Source: DATJGF01 sp035495315 (GTDB lineage: Bacteria > Verrucomicrobiota > Verrucomicrobiia > Limisphaerales > UBA8199). From it: DNA of 47,328 nucleotides. Of the stretch, positions 8,672 through 17,251 are shown piece after piece. The stretch is from positions 1 to 47,328 of the forward strand of contig DATJGF010000048.1 in assembly GCA_035495315.1 (NCBI GenBank). Reading direction: 5' to 3'. Numbering within the stretch: position 1 is the first letter of the stretch; each line of letters opens with the position of its first letter. The translations under genes and the position numbers were made by a program. The notes beneath the pieces are model-generated. The model was not told the origin of the DNA. It searched no databases and worked only from the letters and a program-made list of their open reading frames with translations.

Positions 8672-8802
8672 TTGGGCGCTCTACGCCGACGACCCTTGGC
8701 ATCCCCATTAACAGCGTCAAAGTCTATCTCTCTCGCGCGCGGGAGAGACTGTCGAATCTGACAATCCAGGAAACGCCATGCAAGAAGACCTGCGAGGACT
8801 AG
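8672..8802 (+). pseudogene. C-terminal remnant of an ECF sigma factor
   Basis: Reading up to the stop at 8800-8802, the sequence encodes TLGIPINSVKVYLSRARERL, a typical region 4 helix-turn-helix of an ECF sigma factor, plus a short tail. Nothing upstream in frame belongs to a sigma factor, because the REP-bounded mini-element begins at once. The remaining part overlaps the start of the anti-sigma-like gene at 8778, the usual arrangement in a sigma/anti-sigma operon. The sigma gene therefore seems to have lost about three quarters of its length. Confidence 0.7.
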
Positions 8803-9191
8803 CGCATGAACTGCGCCAAGAGACCTGCCCTCAGCGGGTGATCGACGAGGCAGTACGGAGGATTGCGGCCGAAACGCCGGCGCCCAGCCGTCTCCATTAT
8901 GCAATCCCTGCAACGCTCGCGCTCGCAGGCGTGGTGATCCTCTGTGGCCTGCTCATTCGATCGCGGCTGACAGGCGATAGTGCCGGGCGGCAGCGCCAAT
9001 GGGTAGAGCAGCAGACGCAACGCCGCATGCAAGTCGCTCGCGAGGCAGAAACAGCTTTGGGTTTGATCGGCACCGTGTTGCTCGACGCCGGCGCCCATTC
9101 AGAGACCGTGATTTCCGACCGCGCCGTTCGGCCGTTGCGCAATGCCCTTCAGACTGCAAAGAACAGAATCATCCGTCACACCGAATTATGA
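8778..9191 (+). CDS. Probable anti-sigma factor, single-pass membrane protein
   Basis: A 137-residue protein with a short cytoplasmic helical segment (residues 1-40), one membrane helix at about 43-62 (IPATLALAGVVILCGLLI), and a 70-residue extracytoplasmic part rich in Gln, Arg and Ala. No zinc-binding anti-sigma motif is visible, so the assignment rests on size, topology and context. The gene overlaps the sigma remnant upstream and shares an ATGA overlap with the DUF4252-like gene downstream. With the sigma factor truncated, it has probably lost its local partner. Confidence 0.6.
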   Translation: MQEDLRGLAHELRQETCPQRVIDEAVRRIAAETPAPSRLHYAIPATLALAGVVILCGLLIRSRLTGDSAGRQRQWVEQQTQRRMQVAREAETALGLIGTVLLDAGAHSETVISDRAVRPLRNALQTAKNRIIRHTEL

Positions 9192-9826
9192 AACAACTGC
9201 TCACCGCATTCATGCTCGTGCTTCTCACCGCGTACCCTCTGGGCGCCTTCGGCGAAACCAGTGTAGAAAAAGACCCGGCCTATCTGCCCATTGACGAGGT
9301 GCTCGATCTGAAAACCATTCGGCCGGAAGTGAACCTCAATCTGTCCCGGTTTCTCCTCAAGGATGCGTTATCCGAGCTCAATGGCTCAACCAACGGCTCG
9401 CCCATCGAGGGAATGGATATCGCCGAGCTTATCAAAGATGTAAAGTTAATCCGGGTCGTCGTCATCGAGGCCAACCAGACCAATCGGCCGGCCCTGGACA
9501 AGGCCTTCAAAGCACTGCAGAGTCAGCTGGAAAAGAAATGGACCACGGTTGTCAGCGTGCCCGACGACAACGACCATGTCGGTGTTTATGCAATGTCCGA
9601 TCCCGCCGGCGAGTCCACCACGGGCCTCGCCATGTTGGTTTATGATGGTGGCGACATGGTCATTGGCAATATTGTCGGCCACGTCGCGATTGGTAAGCTG
9701 ATCAAGATCGCCTCGCAATCCGGCAAGGTTCCGAAGGATTTGCTCAAAAAGTTGCAGACGCTCGGCAATCAGACCAAAGAGTCACCTCGCGCAAAAGCCC
9801 CGGCCGAAGACTCAGCCGCGAAGTAA
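9188..9826 (+). CDS. Exported DUF4252-like protein
   Basis: A 212-residue protein with a signal peptide (MKQLLTAFMLVLLTAYPLGA) and a mature domain with the pattern of DUF4252: a helical region DVKLIRVVVIEA, a central amphipathic helix, then GGDMVIGNIVGHVAIGKLIK near residues 157-176. The C-terminus is a Lys/Ala-rich tail. DUF4252 proteins are commonly encoded with ECF sigma/anti-sigma genes and are presumed periplasmic or surface proteins of unknown function. The ATG at 9188 was chosen because it overlaps the preceding stop (ATGA) and starts directly with the signal peptide. Confidence 0.75.
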   Translation: MKQLLTAFMLVLLTAYPLGAFGETSVEKDPAYLPIDEVLDLKTIRPEVNLNLSRFLLKDALSELNGSTNGSPIEGMDIAELIKDVKLIRVVVIEANQTNRPALDKAFKALQSQLEKKWTTVVSVPDDNDHVGVYAMSDPAGESTTGLAMLVYDGGDMVIGNIVGHVAIGKLIKIASQSGKVPKDLLKKLQTLGNQTKESPRAKAPAEDSAAK

Positions 9827-10042
9827 TCAAGGCTGCGGGGGCCGCCCGTTTACTTGGAAGAAAACGACGGACCCTGGCCATCCGCCGGTCCGGAGGGATC
9901 ATGACCGCCCGCCTTCGCGTTAGCGCATGCATCGCTCATTTTAGCCTTGACTTTCGCATATATTACCGTGCAAGATTGTTTCATGAGAGGAAGCGCGCGT
10001 AACTGGCGCGGACAAAGATCCACCCTTGACCTCCAAAGGACG

Positions 10043-13000
10043 ATGAAGAATTCACACGCGATGCGGTGCGCGATCGTTTTCGTTGCTGCTATTGCTACGC
10101 AATTAACCGGGCCGGCGGCTGTAATACCGGCGCCTGGGCTCGGAGGGAGCGCCTTGGGAAAAGAAGTTCCATGGAGCCAGGTTGGTGCCGCGGCGGGTGC
10201 GCCGTATTCCGGTGACTGCCTGAAGATAACACCGACCGAACACGGCGCGCAGATGCATTGCGCCTTCCAACGCCTTGACGGCGAGGCCACCTGCGAGGGC
10301 CTGTGGCTCACCTCGACCGTGCCCAATCAGCCTAACGATCGCTTCCGCGTGAAGGTGGTCGCATTGGGGCGCCAAGGGCGAGCGGGCAATCCTCTGCCGG
10401 CCCAGGCCCCGGGCGTCGGTCAGGGCCCGACACGCGAAGAGCGGCTTGCCATGTTGCCGTCAAAGGGCGACGTGTCCGTTGGGGGTCGTACGGTTCGGTT
10501 CATCCGGCCCGGACTGATCGAGGAATACACTGTGAGCATGGACGGTGTGAAACAGGATTTTTTGGTGCTGGAAAAGCCCGATGAAGCGAGAGCTCCTGCC
10601 AGTCGGCTCGCTCCACTGAGGGATGGGGAATTGCGCGTCGAACTGGCAGTGGCCGGCGCACGGGTGGAGCAGTCTGCTTACGGCGCGCAGTTCGTGCTGG
10701 AAGAGAGCGGGCGCAAGATCGCCTACTCACGGCTCAAGGCGATGGATGCAAACGGTAAGCAACTGCCGGCGAGGATGGAGGTAGCCGGCAAATCCGAAAT
10801 CCGAAATCCGAAATCCGAAATCGGTCTGGCCATGGTAGTGGATGACGCAGAGGCGGTCTATCCCGTCCGCATCGATCCAACCTTCGGCGACGCGAACTGG
10901 ATCAGTATGGGCGGCATTCCCGGCGCAAACGGTTATGTTAGCGCGGCGGTGGAGGATGGCGCGGGCAATCTCTACATCGGTGGAAGCTTCAGCATAGTGG
11001 GGGACGTGTTGGCCAACAACATTGCCAAATGGAATGGCAGCGTTTGGAGTGCGCTGGGCTCGGGGTTGGACGGTCCGGTGGAGTCGCTGGCGGTGTCGGG
11101 CAGCAACGTGTATGCGGGCGGCAATTTCGCGACGGCGGGCGGCATAGCGGCGACGAACATCGCCAAATGGAACGGCAACGCTTGGAGCGCGCTAGGCTCG
11201 GGGATGGCAGGCGAGGTTGAATATCCCCCCAGAAGTGTGAGTGCGCTGGCGGTGTCGGGCAGCGACCTATATGCGGGTGGCAATTTCACCAACGCAGGCG
11301 GCATCACGGCCAATTACATCGCCAAATGGGACGGCAGCGCCTGGAGCGCGCTGGGCTCAGGGATGGGAGGAGGGGTTCAATATCCACCCATCGGTGTGAG
11401 TGCGCTGGCAGTGTCGGGCAGCGACTTGTATGCCGGGGGCAATTTCACCACGGCGGGCGGCACCACGGCCAATTACATCGCCAAGTGGGACGGCAGTGCG
11501 TGGAGCGCGCTCAGCTCGGGGATGGATAATCCTGTGTCTGCACTAGCGGTGTCGGGCAGCGAGGTGTATGCGGGCGGCAATTTCGCCGCCGCGGGCGGCA
11601 TTGCGGCTACTAACATCGCCAAATGGAACGGCAGTGCCTGGAGTGCGGTAGGGTTGGGGATCGGAGCAGTGGTTCAACATGCCATGAGTGGTGTGAGTGC
11701 GCTGGCGGTGTCGGGCAGCGACGTGTATGCGGGTTGGTACACGAACCCCATTTGCGCCGCAGGTGGATGCGCCGGCGGCACCGCCGGCGTTGCCAAATGG
11801 AACGGCAGCACCTGGAGCGCTCTGGGCTCGGAGATAGGTATTGATCTTGGACCTCGTGTCACCGCCCTGGCGATATCTGATGGTCTCGTGTATGCGGGTG
11901 GCTATTTCACCAAGGTGGACGGCGGCCCGGCCAATTACATTGCGAACTGGAACGGCAGCGCCTGGAGCGCACTGAGCCCGGGGATGGGAATGGGCAACGA
12001 AACGTATCCCTTGGTGCCAGTTGTGAACGCGTTGGCGGTGTCGGGCAGCAATGTGTTTGCTGGCGGTGATTTCATCACGGCGGGCGGCAGCCCGGCCAAT
12101 TACATTGCCAAGTGGAACGGCAGCGGTTGGAGCGCGCTGGGCTCGGGGATGGGAATGGGAAACACAATGTATCCCGTCGCCACAGTTGTGAATGCGCTGG
12201 CGGTGTCGGGCAGCGACCTGTACGCAGGGGGCTATTTCACAACTGCGGGTGGCGTCCCGGCAACTAACATTGCCAAATGGGACGGGAGCGCCTGGAGCGC
12301 GGTAGGGTTGGGCGTGAACTCCACCGTCTCTGCGCTTGCTGTGTCGGATAGCAACCTGTACGCGGGCGGCTGGTTCACAACTGCGGGTGGCGTTGCGGCC
12401 AATTACATCGCCAAATGGGATGGCAGCGCCTGGAGCCCACTCGGCTTGGGGGTGAACTCCCCTGTGTTGGCGCTGGCGGTGTCGGGTAGCACTCTGTATG
12501 CGGCGGGTCAGTTTACGACTGCGGGTGGCAGCCCTGCCTCTAAGATCGCCAGATGGGACAGCAGCGCCTGGACCGCACTCGGGTCGGGGACGGACTACCA
12601 AGTCAACGCCTTGGCGGTATCCGGCAGCGCTCTGTATGCAGGGGGTTATTTTGACAACGCGGGCGGCATCGGGGCCAATTATATTGCGAAATGGAACGGC
12701 AGTTCGTGGAGCGCGCTGGGCTCCGGTGTGGACTACTACGTGTCTGCGCTGGCGGTGTCGGGCAGCGACGTGTATGCGGGGGGCAATATCTACACTGCCG
12801 GCGGCAAGCCGGCCAATGGCATCGCCAAATGGGACGGCAGCTCCTGGAGCGCTCTGGGTTCGGGGGTGAACGGGCCTGTAGATGCACTGGCACTGTCGGG
12901 CCGCTATTTGTATGTTGCAGGAGCTTTCACGACAGCGGGTGGCAAGGTTTCAGCGTATACGGCAAAAGCTGACCTCGGTCCGCCTCCGTTTTACTTCGTC

Positions 13001-13213
13001 ACCACCAACAGCAGCATGGGCTTCAGCAACGGCCAGTTCTATTTCACCCTGGCTGGCCCGGCAGGTTCCAATGCGGTTATTTTCGCCAGCACCAACCTCC
13101 AAACCTGGGGGCCGCTCGTGACCAATCCGCTGACCGGCGGCTCGCTCAATTTCACGGACACGCTGGCGACCAATTTTACTAAACGTTTCTATCGCGCCCT
13201 GCTCCAGCCGTGA
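10043..13213 (+). CDS. Secreted beta-propeller-like repeat protein
   Basis: A 1,056-residue exported protein starting MKNSHAMRCAIVFVAAIA, preceded by AAAGGA. Residues ~35-310 form a non-repeated N-terminal region. It includes a short tract KSEIRNPKSEI that is the translation of an AAATCCG heptamer repeat (10790-10823). From about residue 320 to 985 there are some fourteen units of ~45-50 residues with the pattern YAGGNFTTAGG..ANYIAKW(D/N)GSAWSALGSG, as in kelch- or Delta-60-like propellers. The last ~80 residues resemble the anchor-like C-terminal module of many verrucomicrobial exported proteins (STNLQTWGPL, ending KRFYRALLQP). It is probably a cell-surface binding or adhesion protein. The repeat units are very alike at the DNA level, which points to recent expansion. 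Confidence 0.8.
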   Translation: MKNSHAMRCAIVFVAAIATQLTGPAAVIPAPGLGGSALGKEVPWSQVGAAAGAPYSGDCLKITPTEHGAQMHCAFQRLDGEATCEGLWLTSTVPNQPNDRFRVKVVALGRQGRAGNPLPAQAPGVGQGPTREERLAMLPSKGDVSVGGRTVRFIRPGLIEEYTVSMDGVKQDFLVLEKPDEARAPASRLAPLRDGELRVELAVAGARVEQSAYGAQFVLEESGRKIAYSRLKAMDANGKQLPARMEVAGKSEIRNPKSEIGLAMVVDDAEAVYPVRIDPTFGDANWISMGGIPGANGYVSAAVEDGAGNLYIGGSFSIVGDVLANNIAKWNGSVWSALGSGLDGPVESLAVSGSNVYAGGNFATAGGIAATNIAKWNGNAWSALGSGMAGEVEYPPRSVSALAVSGSDLYAGGNFTNAGGITANYIAKWDGSAWSALGSGMGGGVQYPPIGVSALAVSGSDLYAGGNFTTAGGTTANYIAKWDGSAWSALSSGMDNPVSALAVSGSEVYAGGNFAAAGGIAATNIAKWNGSAWSAVGLGIGAVVQHAMSGVSALAVSGSDVYAGWYTNPICAAGGCAGGTAGVAKWNGSTWSALGSEIGIDLGPRVTALAISDGLVYAGGYFTKVDGGPANYIANWNGSAWSALSPGMGMGNETYPLVPVVNALAVSGSNVFAGGDFITAGGSPANYIAKWNGSGWSALGSGMGMGNTMYPVATVVNALAVSGSDLYAGGYFTTAGGVPATNIAKWDGSAWSAVGLGVNSTVSALAVSDSNLYAGGWFTTAGGVAANYIAKWDGSAWSPLGLGVNSPVLALAVSGSTLYAAGQFTTAGGSPASKIARWDSSAWTALGSGTDYQVNALAVSGSALYAGGYFDNAGGIGANYIAKWNGSSWSALGSGVDYYVSALAVSGSDVYAGGNIYTAGGKPANGIAKWDGSSWSALGSGVNGPVDALALSGRYLYVAGAFTTAGGKVSAYTAKADLGPPPFYFVTTNSSMGFSNGQFYFTLAGPAGSNAVIFASTNLQTWGPLVTNPLTGGSLNFTDTLATNFTKRFYRALLQP

Positions 13214-13237
13214 ACATCGGACAAGTTGCCTGGACAA

Positions 13238-13303
13238 GTGTCAGTCCTCACTATTGAAACAAGGCCAGAGACTGCCAAATGTGTCGATAGTGAGGACTGA
13301 CAC
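13238..13303. repeat. REPIN-like inverted REP pair beside the RAYT
   Basis: Two REP units face each other, at 13238-13260 (GTGTCAGTCCTCACTATTGA...) and 13281-13303 (...GATAGTGAGGACTGACAC), separated by 20 bp. They are the same sequences that end the mini-elements at 6568 and 8424. They lie at the 3' end of the RAYT gene, the expected place for its cognate REP sequence. Confidence 0.8.
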
Positions 13304-13893
13304 TTGCCCTTGACACTTGCCCTGGCGTCGCGCTTCCATCAGCGCGCTGAACTGCCACCCAGCGCCCGCTTCATCCCACCGGATGCCCCATTCGCCCAGC
13401 AGCCGGTCCACTCGCAGCCACTGTGGGCGAGGACTGGAATCTGACAAATAGAGAGGGTAGCTGCTCCAGCGATAAGCTTCCAGTGGCTCCTGGGGCTTTA
13501 GCAAGCGCGCCCGCACCGGGTCCAGATGAACGTAGTCGCACACCGACTTCAAATAACCATTGCCGCTGCCGTCCACCACAAGGGCCTTGTATCTGCCGCT
13601 GAACAGGTGCCCAAAAAGCTTGCGCTTGCGATTGAACCGGGCGGTATAAACGCCCAACAACCATTTCATGCCTTCCACCAAATTGGCATTGGGAGTTTCT
13701 ACCACCAGGTGAAAATGGTGGACATGAGGCAAAAGCTGTGAATTTGCCAGCCAGTTTTCTCGCAGCCTTCCTCCAGGGTGGAGAGGAATCGCTGGCGGTC
13801 CTCATCGTCGCGGAAGATCAGCTCGCTATGATCGCCACGGTTCATCACGTGGTAAATTGCCCCAGGATACTGGACCCGCACCTTCCGAGCCAT
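13241..13893 (-). pseudogene. REP-associated tyrosine transposase (RAYT), frameshifted
   Basis: A Y1/HUH-type transposase reading MARKVRVQYPGAIYHVMNRG at its start and, after a shift to another frame at about 13705-13732, HHFHLVVETPNANL, then YTARFNRKRKLFGHLFSGRY (with a candidate catalytic Tyr), VCDYVHLDPVRARLL and WLRVDRLLGEWG. Related proteins read CLMSNHFHLVV without a break; here one base appears missing in the Asn codon just before the HFH metal-binding pair. RAYTs are single-copy, domesticated relatives of IS200/IS605 transposases that act on REP sequences. The frame runs on into the REP pair. It is inactive unless the frameshift is bypassed or is a sequencing error. Confidence 0.82.
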
Positions 13894-14150
13894 AGGCCAC
13901 GCGGAGAATAAGCCGTGCAAAAGCTCAAAGTCAACCAAAGAAATATGACATTATGATTATGTTTGACTATCACTTTTTTGTCCTGGTAAAGCACCTTCAC
14001 TGGGAAATCAACCGATAAAACATTCTGCCTGTCTGAGGTACGGGCAGAATTACTCTCGCTTGCTCGCCAATGTTGACCGGTGGGTTTGAAACAATTGTCC
14101 AATTTGTCGCGGAGAGGTCAAGTTGGTTCATCGCTTTGACCGACGTCATT

Positions 14151-14188
14151 TAAAGCGCCTCCAATATAATTGATTGACACCACTATTA
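14151..14188 (+). repeat. 38-bp direct repeat, copy 2
   Basis: Same orientation as the copy at 6463-6500, with one mismatch (C for T before ACTATTA). It closes the repeat-rich 7.65-kb segment on the right. Confidence 0.75.
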
Positions 14189-14580
14189 CTTATCCCATTA
14201 TTTCTTCCCGCAATGACAGACAAGGACAAAATTTATGAATCAGGCAGCTTTAGCTCACGTTCCTCGATTCACGTTTTACCTCCACGAATCTGATTAATTC
14301 TGACTAATTCTGACCCCCAAAAAAAGCCACCTGCGCTCTCGCCAACTTTGGACCTTAAACTTTGCACTCGGTACCGTTGCCAGGACGCCCCGGGACGTCC
14401 CGCGGGACGGGTCAAAAATGCAAAATCGCCCGTGTTTACCGAGCTTGGGACGACGGGACGGCTTTTTACCCCTGCTACCCACTATACCTGCCATCGGCCC
14501 TTGCCGACCAGACCTACGTACAGCCAGCTATGTACAGTCAAGTACACTCAAAACCGACCGCCTCCCCGTGACTGGTCTTT

Positions 14581-14630
14581 CAAGGTGGATCAAGGTGGAT
14601 CAAACTGGATCAAGCTCAATCAAACCAAAA
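14581..14630. repeat. 10-bp-period tandem repeat
   Basis: Five consecutive 10-bp units begin with CAA: CAAGGTGGAT twice, then CAAACTGGAT, CAAGCTCAAT and CAAACCAAAA. The period is unlike the 7-bp repeats elsewhere in the window. Confidence 0.7.
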
Positions 14631-14744
14631 TCCGCTCAAACTCCGCTCTCCTTGTAGCGTTCAACAGTCCATCACTCCGCCCTGCCCGCGATAGACTTTA
14701 GACTTTGGACCTTGGACTTTCAGCACAGGTGACCCACGTTCCCG

Positions 14745-16169
14745 TTACGCCACTTCCCAACCCGGCCGGTAGCTTTCCTTGATGAATTTATCGGCTTCGG
14801 GTGCGTTGGTGGCCTTCATTGCCTTGGCATCCCAATACAACTTCTTGCCGACGCGCATCGCGACCAGGCCGAGCAGGCCGACTTCGGTCAAAGCCGCGCC
14901 ATACTCGAAATTGGCGCTGGACTGCCCGCCGCCTTTGATCGCATCCAACCAATCGCGATGATGCCCTTTGCCGCGCGCTATTGTTTTGGCGGGGCGCTTG
15001 TATTCCGCGTCGCGTGAACCTGGCAGCAATGTCGGCCGGCCGGCCCAACCCGGGCAGGTCAGCAGGCCTTTGTCGCCGACAAACAGGATGCCATTGCCAT
15101 TGGCGCCCAGTTGGTCGTCCTCTTCGAGGCCCTCAGGACGAGGCGGCATCAGCCCCCCGTCATACCAGGTAAAGGTGACTGGAGGCATTTTGCCCCGCGC
15201 CGCAAAACGATAGGTGTAAATGCCGCCTGGAGGGGCGATGTAGGGATCAACGCCGCCGGCACCGTGCGCTTCGATGCTGAGTGGTTCGCGCAGGTCCAGG
15301 GCCCAGCACGCCGGGTCAAAATTGTGGCAGAAGAAATCTCCAATCGGCGCTGTGCCGAAATCCCAAAAGTCGCGCCAGGTCACCGGTTGATATTCTTTGC
15401 TGAAGGGGCGGGCTTCGCGCGTGCCCAGCCATAGGTCCCAGTTCACTCCCTTGGGAACCGGTTCGTCCGCCGGCCGTCCGCCGGTGTGGCCCTTGTTCCA
15501 ACGCGAGGCGTTGGTCCAGGCATGCACTTCGCGCACATCGCCAATGGCCCCGGCCCAAATCATTTCGCAGGTAGTGCGGATACTGTCACCCGAGTGGCCC
15601 TGGTTGCCGAGTTGCGTGGCGACGCCGGTTTCTTTGGCGACGCGCGCTACCTGGCGGGCCTCCCAAACATTATGGGTCAGCGGCTTCTCACAATAGACAT
15701 GCTTGCCCAACTTCATCGCGGCGACAGAAACGTAGGCGTGGTTGTGGTCCGGGGTGGCGCACAACACCGCATCAATCGCTTTCTCCTTGTCGAGCATGAC
15801 ACGAAAATCTTCGTAATCCGCGACTTTGCAGTTGGGCGTTTTCTCCGAGTAGTGCTTCTGGATTTCATCTCGGAGTGGCAGCCGGCCAGAATTGCTGTTG
15901 TAGTAGAATGCGTGCAAGTCCTGGAATTCAATCGGGTCGGCGACCGATATGATTTGAACATCCGCCTGCTGGAACAGAGCCCGGACGTTGGTTTGGCCCT
16001 GGCCACCGCAGCCAATGATTGCCATGTTAATCTTCTCGCTCGGCGCGACGAATTTTGGTCCACCGAGCACGTGCCGGGGAACTACGCTGAACCCCGCCGC
16101 AGCGAGGGTAGTGGTGCGGATAAAGGTGCGCCGTGTCAGGCCGGTCTTGGTATTTGCTTCCTTTTTCAT
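14745..16169 (-). CDS. Tat-exported Gfo/Idh/MocA family oxidoreductase
   Basis: A 474-residue NAD(P)-dependent oxidoreductase. The N-terminus carries a twin-arginine signal (TRRTFIRTTTLAAAGFSVV, residues 12-30). The Rossmann domain follows with GCGGQGQTN and ends with the family motif CEKPLTHN near residue 145. A C-terminal substrate domain contains the H-F-PACWALDL and EAHGAGGVDPY stretches typical of large verrucomicrobial and planctomycetal members. Such proteins are thought to oxidise or modify sugars in the periplasm; substrate unknown. The ATG at 16169 was chosen because the upstream in-frame extension would bury the Tat signal. Confidence 0.9.
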   Translation of the reverse strand: MKKEANTKTGLTRRTFIRTTTLAAAGFSVVPRHVLGGPKFVAPSEKINMAIIGCGGQGQTNVRALFQQADVQIISVADPIEFQDLHAFYYNSNSGRLPLRDEIQKHYSEKTPNCKVADYEDFRVMLDKEKAIDAVLCATPDHNHAYVSVAAMKLGKHVYCEKPLTHNVWEARQVARVAKETGVATQLGNQGHSGDSIRTTCEMIWAGAIGDVREVHAWTNASRWNKGHTGGRPADEPVPKGVNWDLWLGTREARPFSKEYQPVTWRDFWDFGTAPIGDFFCHNFDPACWALDLREPLSIEAHGAGGVDPYIAPPGGIYTYRFAARGKMPPVTFTWYDGGLMPPRPEGLEEDDQLGANGNGILFVGDKGLLTCPGWAGRPTLLPGSRDAEYKRPAKTIARGKGHHRDWLDAIKGGGQSSANFEYGAALTEVGLLGLVAMRVGKKLYWDAKAMKATNAPEADKFIKESYRPGWEVA

Positions 16170-16344
16170 TGTCGCGCTGAAAACTTCGGGTTTGTTCGCT
16201 GGTGTTATTGGCACTTTCCTGCGCCGTTTCGTCAAGAGCAAAAAGGCACCTTGCAGGTTTTTGGCTGCGGTGTAATCTCGGAATCGAGCCACATTGCTGC
16301 CGCGTCCTGCTCTTCGATCGTAATGCACAGCCGCGACTGCAGCA

Positions 16345-17112
16345 ATGCGTGCGGAGACTGTGATTTACAGGAAAATAGTTCTGAGTATCTGTTTTGGACT
16401 GCTGGTTGTAACTTCCGCTCATTCCGAGGTTCGGATCTCCGTTCAGGACAGCAATGGAGTTGCTTGGATAAATTACCAATGCACCGCGGGAGAAGTGGTC
16501 CGCGCCTTCGCCTTGGACGTGTCGGTTGATCGGGGACAAATCACAGGCCTCTCGGGATTCTTCAGAGGCCCGTGCCGGGTTGGCGCAACCGGCTACGGGA
16601 TCTTCCCCGCATCGTTTCGCGATCACATTTCGGTCGGTTCCGGAACCAACATTGATTGGGATGTTGCCGATTATTCGCCATTAGCTGTCCCTGCTGATAG
16701 GCCCGCCGATACGCTTCCGGGGCTAAGTTCCGCCGGGGTTACGCTCGAGATCGGTGGCTTATGGGATCCCAACGACAGCGCAACAATTCCAACATCTTCG
16801 GGGCTGTTATGCGCTCTGCAACTCAGTCAACCCGCCAACGTGTCGGTCACTGCTAATCTGAGCCGCGGCGGCTTGGTGAGTGCCTTCCTGGAAATACCGA
16901 TTCAATCGGTTTTCGTTGGAGGTCCCGTTGGTCCACTGATAACCGGCGCAAGTGTGAATCAAGGATTCATTACGGTGCTATTTCACGGTGGCGAACTACA
17001 GACCGCACCAACGGCAAATGGGCCGTGGGCGGATACCGGGGATAGGAGTGGTGCTCACAGGGAACTCGTCGGACAGCAGCAAATGAAGTTTTTTCGCGTC
17101 AAGGGACCTTAG
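16345..17112 (+). CDS. Secreted protein with a cohesin-like domain
   Basis: A 255-residue protein with a signal peptide (IVLSICFGLLVVTSAHS, residues ~10-27). The body (~28-190) has features shared with cohesin/carbohydrate-binding-like domains of planctomycetal and verrucomicrobial surface proteins: VRAFALDVSVDRGQITGLSG, then GVTLEIGGLWDPND, SGLLCALQLS and NLSRGGLV. The last ~60 residues look like an anchor-like tail module (LQTAPTANGPWAD, KFFRVKGP). The next gene, 140 bp on by its preferred start, encodes a dockerin protein, so a binding pair is possible. Family assignment is by pattern only. Confidence 0.6.
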   Translation: MRAETVIYRKIVLSICFGLLVVTSAHSEVRISVQDSNGVAWINYQCTAGEVVRAFALDVSVDRGQITGLSGFFRGPCRVGATGYGIFPASFRDHISVGSGTNIDWDVADYSPLAVPADRPADTLPGLSSAGVTLEIGGLWDPNDSATIPTSSGLLCALQLSQPANVSVTANLSRGGLVSAFLEIPIQSVFVGGPVGPLITGASVNQGFITVLFHGGELQTAPTANGPWADTGDRSGAHRELVGQQQMKFFRVKGP

Positions 17113-17251
17113 GAAATGACGAATGACGAATGACGAATGCCAAATGACGAAGGAAGGTCCCCTTTCGAATTGCGGATTAGGTCGGAAGGCGCTGCCGTTC
17201 GGCTTTTGGTATTGCGGCCTCTTCCGGTCTTCGGATTTCGGTCATCGGATT

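Larger units (their letters stand above)
13939..14744. other. Intergenic region without a recognised gene
   Basis: No convincing gene is seen in about 800 bp. It holds a hairpin-forming TTCTGCC/GGGCAGAA pair (~14023-14050), the 38-bp direct repeat, a GC-rich palindromic stretch near 14387-14410, a 10-bp-period tandem repeat at 14581-14630, and AGACTTT/GGACTTT heptamers at ~14692-14719. Confidence 0.5.

Noticed and set aside
8999..9187. Long N-terminal extension of the DUF4252-like protein
   Set aside because: It overlaps the anti-sigma gene in another frame and would bury the signal peptide.
11543..12601. 352-residue minus-strand frame opposite the propeller repeats
   Set aside because: It is an antisense by-product of the repetitive, GC-rich coding sequence and has no recognisable fold.
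13507..13741. Plus-strand frame opposite the RAYT
   Set aside because: It is a shadow of the transposase frame; its codons follow the antisense pattern.
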